Below, one piece after another: positions 58,031-64,000 of a stretch of DNA of 64,000 nucleotides. The notes beneath the pieces are model-generated. The model was not told the DNA's origin and did not search any database. It saw only the letters and a program-made list of their open reading frames with translations. The translations under genes and the position numbers were made by a program. Numbering within the stretch: position 1 is the stretch's first letter; each line of letters begins with the position of its first letter. Source of the stretch: Periconia sp. R9002 (Eukaryota > Ascomycota > Dothideomycetes > Pleosporales > Periconiaceae); contig JAMAHW010000010.1 in NCBI GenBank assembly GCA_023627715.1, forward strand, positions 434,001 through 498,000, given 5' to 3'.

Positions 58031-58432
58031 GTCTTTTCGTTGTTGTATGGGTGGTGGTGGGTAATGTATGCAACGTGAACGACTATGTTTTTCTTCTCTT
58101 TTTTATGTGAGTGAGGGAAGTAAATCTGAGGTGCGATGGTTCTGTTCATTTTTTTGTGGTGATGGATGGAGTGTGACTGACGCCTCACTGTTTTTCTGTT
58201 TTGTGCTGTATGTGCTGTGCCTTTCTTCCTTGTTAAACCAAACAGCCCAGGCGATCGGGACTTGTTTTCTACGATATCTCAAATGTATTTCGATCTTACC
58301 TCATTGTAGATCAAAGTGTTGAAAACTATCACGCTTCGTAAAGAGAAATACGTGTAGTTGGTGCACACACGTTCATGCTTCACGCTTCAAAACGATACAT
58401 CGATAATCTATGCATTCGACTACAAAAGATAC
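58031..58432. other. Intergenic region after tRNA-Ser
   Basis: About 400 bp, T-rich, no gene recognised. Confidence 0.4.
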
Positions 58433-59511
58433 TCAAGCAGCAGAAGCCACCTGCTCACCCTTGACCTCCGCCGCCTCCTTCAACTGCCTCAACCTCTCCT
58501 CCTCCTTCCTCTTCATCTCCTCCTGGATCCTCACCCGCTCCGGCACAATGCCCTGCCTCTCCCCCTTAATCGCCCACCCCTCCAACCTCTCCTTCCCCAG
58601 CGCCTTCAACGTCTTCCTCTCCACAACGCTATACTTGCCATCCTTCCTATCAAACACAAACGGCTCCTTGATTCTCACGGGAGGGTTCGTGATGACGCGC
58701 ACGCTCCTCGTCTGGTTGTTGCTCGCCGAGTGCAGCATCAGCGGGTGTAGGAAGTACACATCGCCGACCTGGCCGGTAGCTTCCACGAAGGCGTCGTCGG
58801 GCATCGACGCCGCGAGTTCGTTGAACCACTTGAGCCCGAACTTCTCCTGCTCGAAGGTTGGGTTCTGCGCGCGGGGTGTCATGCGCGGGGACACGCCTTC
58901 CGGGTGGTCGTGGAGGTGCTTGGCCACAACGTCGATGGCGCGCGAGCAGATCATGGTGCCGCCGCCGGCCGGCGCGATGTCGCTCCACAGAGGGATGATG
59001 AGGAGGGCCTGTTCCGGGGAGTCGAGGTAGTGGACGAAGAAGTCGCCGTCGACGTGCCAGCCGGGGAGGTCTTGCGGCTTGATGACTTTGTTGTGGCCTG
59101 AGGGCGTGCCGAGGTTCACGATGAAGCTGTCGCGCCAGGCGGAGACGGAGGGGTCGATGACGGAGGGGGGACCGAGGAGGGAGAGGATCGCGCCCCAGGC
59201 TTTGGGCGCAAAGTCGGAGACGGTGAATCTTTGGTGCCAGGGCATGTTCGTGCGTTCTGTGTGCCTATAAGAAAAAACAGGTATCAGTTAGCTGGGGTGG
59301 TTGAAAAAGGGGTGAAGATGGGTGATTGGATCCAAGCTACATACCATGTAGATATGTCGTTTGGATCCATTCCCAGTCGTGTCCAGAGCGTGGCTTGCAG
59401 GCTGTCGGCTTGCTCGCGCGTGAAGCAGTTGGATAGTTTGACCCAGCCGTGTTCCATGAAGTGCTGGATCTCCTCCTGCGAGAGAGGGTTCGGGTTCTCG
59501 TAGTCGTCCAT
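58433..59511 (-). CDS. Phytanoyl-CoA dioxygenase-like (PhyH) Fe(II)/2-oxoglutarate oxygenase
   Basis: A 332-residue protein in two exons (59345-59511, 58433-59264; 80-nt intron). The N-terminus LSQEEIQHFMEHGWVKLSNC is a typical PhyH start. The iron site is PGWHVDGDFF (HxD) with the distal His in LHPLMLHSAS, followed by SVRVITNPPVRI. The C-terminus is a charged coiled helix (EEMKRKEEERLRQLKEAAEV). No peroxisomal targeting signal is evident (ends ASAA). Substrate unknown. Confidence 0.88.
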
Positions 59512-60266
59512 TTTCGTGCAGGTTGAAGTCTTTCGTGAATGTATTAATGTCTCTTGCTGATCCTCTTTTTTCAAACACTTGAACTTGGTTTTGATATGAC
59601 TTTCTTCGTTTCGTTGTGCTGTCTTTTCTATTATATCCAACTTATCATTTTCTTACTCTTCAAATCGTCCTTATCCCTCAGGGGTAACCCTCTGGTATCT
59701 TAGATACTTCGTCGCAAAAGTCACAGGTCAAGTATGATTAAATCAACTTCGCAGTGGCAAGATGCACTGAGCGATCACGAAATTGAATTCAGTTTCAAAA
59801 GTCATTAAAAAATAATCATCAAGCAGCAAACATCCAGACCTTTATACGCCAAACGATACAGGAGGCAGGGCGGGAAGTGGGGGTCACGGTCATCACGGAA
59901 AACCCCGCCACTGCACGCAGCAACATCATCATGGACTCAATCCTTTCACGATTGGAGTCCATCACCATCGGAAGGGGGTCAGAATTCAGCCAATTTAGCC
60001 GGGGGCCACCTATAACGGCCCTATTCCGCAGCGTAGTTTCTTAGTCCCCATGCATGGCGGAGTCCCCGCGGTGAATCGGATGTTGAGCGTCAAGGGTGGT
60101 GGGGTGGGGCGAATTGGTTGTTGTTAGACGAACAGACGTATCGGAATGCTTGCTTGGGTGCTTTTGGTTTTTAGTCTACTTTCTTAGGTTAATTCTACCG
60201 TGTCCAAATTCGGCATACATACATAAAACTTACCATCCAACATCATTAGTTCATCTCTGGTTCCGC
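59512..60266. other. Intergenic region
   Basis: About 755 bp, no gene recognised. Confidence 0.4.
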
Positions 60267-61953
60267 CTAGAGCTTTGCATGAAATGGTTGCTGTTTTCCA
60301 CCAGGTTGTTGCAAGCCTTCATACCGCCATCTATCGAACACATCTTCCGCACCCTCTTGTTTTTTCTCAATCCACTCATCCACAATTAACCTTGCAACAT
60401 TCCTTCCCATCAAGGCGCTGGTCTCCATGGTACTGATGAAGCTCTCTATCCCACTCGTGTACCACAACCCATCATCGAGCTCCAATTCCTCAAATGTCAC
60501 CCGCGGGAACTCGTGTGGGTACGATTGGAACAGCTTGTGATGAAACCAGCTCACGTTCGCATCTGGGTCCGCCGTTCCCTCGATCTCAGCTTCGGTGACC
60601 GGCACGCCGAGGTATTTTGAGAGGAAGGCGGCGGAAATGGGTTCGTCAGAAAAGATCTTGTAGACATACTCCTGGCGAGCAACTGCGGAGAGTGGATTGA
60701 TGAGTGATTTGAGGATCGAGATGCTGAAAAAGCCTGGGCTGCCATTGTACGTAGTACCGTTGTGCGGGTAGGACTCTTCCGCGGGAATCGTGGTGAGGAC
60801 CGCTTGTGGGACTTGTGCGTCTGGAGGAAGGTTGAAAGCAGAAGGTGAGAGTTTGTGAGGCGTTGCGAAGTGTGTGACGTGCAAGTTAATGTAGGGAATC
60901 TGGTCGGGAACGTGCGCGGGGGCAGGGTCGATGACGAGGTTTGAGAATTGGAGAGGCGAGGCGAGGATGATTTGGTCGAAAGTTGTCGTCTCGCCGTTGG
61001 GTAAAGTGAGCACGTATGTTCCGTTTATCTGTTTTGAAACGTGCGTAATCGTGGTGTTAAGGTGAGTAGCGATAGTCGACGACGACGATAGCATGTGATC
61101 AAATATCCTCCAATTGCCACCATCAATTTGCATGGCTCCGTTAATGGCCATGCAGACCATTGTTTCTACGCCGTGGATAGAACCCAGGTTCGCGGCGTAG
61201 TTCACACGCGTGCTGGCCTGTATGATTTCATTCGCAAACAAATCTCCAACGCCGTTGTTCTTGAGAAATTGTCCCCCCGTCAAGCCTGTGACCTCGATTA
61301 ATCCAACATCTTGCACCGCCTTGCTCAAACTTTTGAACGGAAACAGCGGCTTTTCGTAGAATCTCAAGAATTTCCCCACCGTCTCTTTCATCAGTGAGTT
61401 TGTCTTCACCGGCGCATACCCATATTTCCAAAGCAGCTTTGCCATGTCCCACCAACCCCCCTCATCCGTCATTGTGTACACAAACTCCTTGCCATTCCAT
61501 ATACCGAGGTCTGCCATCCCCTCACCATCGTGAATTGTTTCTATTGCAGCTCGAAGCCCGAAATCGCGACTCGCATTGACTAGAATGTGATTGACCTCGA
61601 CGAAGATGGAGGCTCCCAATTCGACCGAGTAATGGGGATAGTTCCACGGATTTATTGTGGTAGAGCGGCCACCAACATGAGCCGAGCGTTCGTAGACATC
61701 GATCTGGGTGGGTATGCCGGCGTCGCGGGCGTATTGGGCGAGGTGGTAGGCGGCGGATGAACCGGCTGCTCCGGCACCTGTTCGTTGTTAGCTTCGTCTA
61801 GCGATATGATATTGAGGTTGTGTAGAAATCCAGAGCGAAGGTTTTGAACCTACCTATGATTCCAATCCTCTTCTGGTCCGACACTCTGTCTCTAGTGTTC
61901 CCACCGCTGAGAGCGGCTGCCGCAACCGGCACCAGCAACGGCAGTACGATCAT
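60267..61953 (-). CDS. Prenylcysteine oxidase (prenylcysteine lyase) homologue
   Basis: A 536-residue FAD thioether oxidase that releases the prenyl group from prenylcysteine after breakdown of prenylated proteins. Two exons (61854-61953, 60267-61777; 76-nt intron in the FAD motif). The N-terminal signal-like stretch VLPLLVPVAAAAL precedes the FAD-binding GIIGAGAAGSSAAY and ERSAHVGGRSTT. The prenylcysteine-oxidase domain continues with GASIFVEVNHIL, LFANEIIQASTRVNYAANLG and NGAMQIDGGNWRIFDHML. C-terminal ISTMETSALMGRNVARLI closes the FAD fold. Vacuolar/lysosome-like location is by homology. Confidence 0.9.
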
Positions 61954-62456
61954 GTTCAATGTTCCAATCCCAGACGATTTTGAATAGAGTTGAATACTTA
62001 TCTACAGAACGTTGACTAGTTTGTTGTCGGAATTGCTCGTCGGAGCATCACTGGTCCCAGTAAGAAAGTTTCGCAGTTGTCCTTGCTGCTGTGGAGATGT
62101 GAAGGCAAGGGGGAGCTTGGACGCGTCATTGGCAAGGGTCAGTTCAGTTATCGATAATACAGGTGGGGGCCAGGTGGGGGTTGTTATGTAGTTCTCCAGC
62201 ACTGGTTCATCATTTCCATCTACCATTTGAATGTTTCGACTCCTATTACGAGAAACCCCTGGAGATCATGAGGTGATTATCAAAAATACGCTGATGCTAT
62301 ATTCTCATTGGAATCCTCAGCCGCTGTTGAAGCTTTACCAAGACGTCCATGTTGCAATCTTTCATCCAAGAGACAATTTCAATTGTGCTTTGTCAATAGC
62401 TCAAAATGCAGCCTAAATCCAACCATCGAAATCAGTCTACCTGCTATTCATAATCT
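61954..62456. other. Intergenic region
   Basis: About 500 bp. A 74-codon minus-strand frame (62002-62226) starting MVDGNDEPVLENYITT is not called for lack of family features. Confidence 0.35.
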
Positions 62457-63542
62457 TTATAGAGATGATGTGGATTTGTCATCAGTCAATTCCCACTTGA
62501 CGTCATCCTTCTCTCCAAGCTTTCTAACCTTGCCATCCTCCTTTAACTTCTCAAGGATCTGTATAATACCCTTCTCAGCCGGTTCCCACAAGGCCTCAGG
62601 ATAATCTTTATAAATGATCTTGACAATCTCCATGGAAGCCCACGCTTTCTTCTCACTATCGCTCGCCAGCACATCCAAGACCTGCTTCTCGCGCTGCTTC
62701 CTGTGCGAAATATACTCGCGCACCTTTGCCGGACCGTCTTCAATAACGGGACCATGACCAGGATACGCGCGCTTTTCGAATTGTGTGCTCATGCGATCGA
62801 GAGAATTCATGTATGTTGCGAGATCTTCGAACACGGCAGTGCCTTGGCCCAAGACATTATCGCCAGTGAACATGGCCAATTCTTCTTCTAGTATGAAGGC
62901 GTTATGGTCGATGGCGTGACCTGGTGAGTAGAAAGCGCGGAGGGTAGCGCCATCCGTTGTAAAGGTTTGCCCATCTTGGATATCATGCCACACGGTGGAT
63001 TCCGAGGAGTGGGATTTTGGGTCGCGTTTGTATATCTGGGTCGATGGAGAGTGAGCGACAAGCGCGGGGACGCCGTCGGTATGGTCGTGGTGCCAATGGG
63101 TTATGAGGGCATGTGTGATGGTGATGTTTTCGGAAGAGAGGACGGATTTGATTGACTCGATCCAGGCAGGTTTGCCTTCGCCTGAATCGATGAGGATGCG
63201 CTTGGAGCCGGTGCCAACAATGTACGTGTTTGTGCCTATTTTCGATGTTAGATAAAGACGGAAGTCGCTGTGGCAGATACCTTGCGCACCTTGTAGTTGG
63301 AACTATTCGCTCATTGACTCTCTATGTCAGCGTCGCGATTCATGATACAAGTACCTCATTCTCACAACGTCTCCACCACCACTGACCTTTCCCGGATTCC
63401 CTCCCAACACCCTAATGACCCTGTCACTCAGTTTCTGGATCGCAGGAAGTGGCACCAGCTTTTCCGTCATTGTTGAGTGGAATCTGATGGAGGTGACGAG
63501 GGCGGGGTGAGCACGCAATCGCCATCTTGGAAGGCAACGCAT
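62457..63542 (-). CDS. LACTB2-like metallo-beta-lactamase-fold hydrolase
   Basis: A 315-residue protein in three exons: 63387-63542, a 13-nt microexon 63290-63302 and 62457-63235. It has the LACTB2 layout: LSDRVIRVLGGNPGKFQLQG, TNTYIVGTGSKRILIDSGEG, THWHHDHTDG (HxHxDH metal site), FYSPGHAIDHNAF, MFTGDNVLGQG and AYPGHGPVI. Human LACTB2 is a mitochondrial endoribonuclease; fungal relatives also include ACP thioesterases of polyketide clusters, but no PKS is adjacent. The first in-frame ATG (63542) adds MRCLPRWRLRAHPALVTS, an Arg-rich presequence-like lead; a second ATG at 63470 gives the core 291-residue form, so dual localisation is possible. Confidence 0.9.
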
Positions 63543-63791
63543 GTTCTACCAAACATCGCCGGCCATGCAGGGAGGGGACATCAACACGTCCCGAGGCCGA
63601 GGTTCGGGGTTAAAGGTCCCCTTATCGATAAGAGCAACTGCCCGTCAATGGAGGGGGAATCTAGACGATGAAGCCCCGCTTTACTTTGGATGTGCTGCTA
63701 CTACTTGCTGTATGTAGACAGAAATCACACGACTTCATGTTCAATTTCTCTGCCTTGACACAATCAAATATCAATTACAAACGTCCTCAAA
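63543..63791. promoter_or_regulatory. 249-bp bidirectional promoter
   Basis: Short gap between the divergent LACTB2-like gene and the next gene. Confidence 0.45.
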
Positions 63792-64000
63792 ATGGGCTCA
63801 ATTATGGACGACGACGATGACATGCCGTGAGTTAAAACTCCACTCACTTAAAGAGGAACTGGGAATATTTTACGCACCACACCTTCCCCTCGCCCCTCAT
63901 TCATACCCCCCCCTGAAAAAACAAAAACAAAAACAAAAACGAGACTCATCATCCGTCTGAGGAACCACAAAGTCAACTCTCCGGCGCCGCCCTCGAGGCT
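63792..64000 (+). CDS. 5' end of an unidentified gene (partial)
   Basis: ATG at 63792 begins MGSIMDDDDDMP and meets a good donor (GTGAGT at 63827). The next exon starts within the last 100 bases; the acceptor is unresolved (candidate at CTGAG or GAG before 63965), so its frame is not fixed. An acidic N-terminus is all that can be seen; no family call. Confidence 0.45.

Noticed and set aside
1..64000. Biosynthetic gene cluster (dioxygenases, P450, transporter, LACTB2-like enzyme)
   Set aside because: These genes are 10-30 kb apart, separated by housekeeping genes, and no backbone synthase is present.
1..64000. CRISPR array, prophage or bacterial insertion sequence
   Set aside because: Genes have spliceosomal introns and no regularly spaced direct repeats were seen other than the minisatellite.

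Overview
The window is nuclear DNA of a filamentous ascomycete (Pezizomycotina). The genes are compact, with short GT-AG introns (about 46-170 nt), one textbook TACTAAC branch site, a tRNA-Ser split by an intron after the anticodon, and fungal-specific families such as a Pkr1-type V-ATPase assembly factor, a CYP52-like P450 and a GH32 fructosidase. I cannot fix the class. About 26 protein genes are interpretable, and joining their predicted exons gives uninterrupted proteins in every case.

Layout. 0-9.2 kb: end of a GH47 alpha-mannosidase (-), an acyl-protein-thioesterase-like hydrolase (-), SWR1-complex subunit Vps71 (+), a short-chain dehydrogenase (-) and an FBXO21-type F-box protein (-). 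Two diverged copies of one inverted-repeat element lie among them. 10-25.5 kb: a Sec14-like lipid transfer protein (+), a frame-broken unknown gene (-), SmD1 (+), a TauD-like dioxygenase (+), a secreted Ser/Thr-rich protein (-), an ankyrin protein (+) and a hexose transporter (-) with a 3.6-kb gene-free upstream region. 29-32.2 kb: the exocytic Lgl/Sro7 homologue (+).

32.9-37.1 kb is an accessory mosaic: a 16-bp minisatellite, an inositol-polyphosphate-kinase-like scrap, a protein kinase split into an N-lobe piece and a C-lobe piece, and between them a 5'-truncated zinc-cluster-like ORF, about 270 bp of decayed 18S rDNA and a 55-bp repeat also found at 12.3 kb. This is the most unusual stretch.

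37.1-64 kb is again mostly housekeeping: Mtq2 methyltransferase (-), Sdh assembly factor Acn9 (+), a small Cys-rich protein ending in a CaaX box (+), Pkr1 (+), an AMSH/Sst2 deubiquitinase (+), a short NIF3-like protein (-), a CYP52-like P450 (-), a GH32 enzyme (-), the ERAD ligase Hrd1 (+), a basic Ser-rich unknown protein (+), tRNA-Ser(UGA), a PhyH-like dioxygenase (-), prenylcysteine oxidase (-), a LACTB2-like hydrolase (-) and the 5' end of a further gene (+). Two more miniature inverted-repeat elements lie at 43.7 and 47.7 kb. No operon-like or biosynthetic cluster logic is evident. Several neighbours are divergent pairs sharing short promoters: thioesterase/VPS71, MTQ2/ACN9, GH32/HRD1 and LACTB2/last gene.
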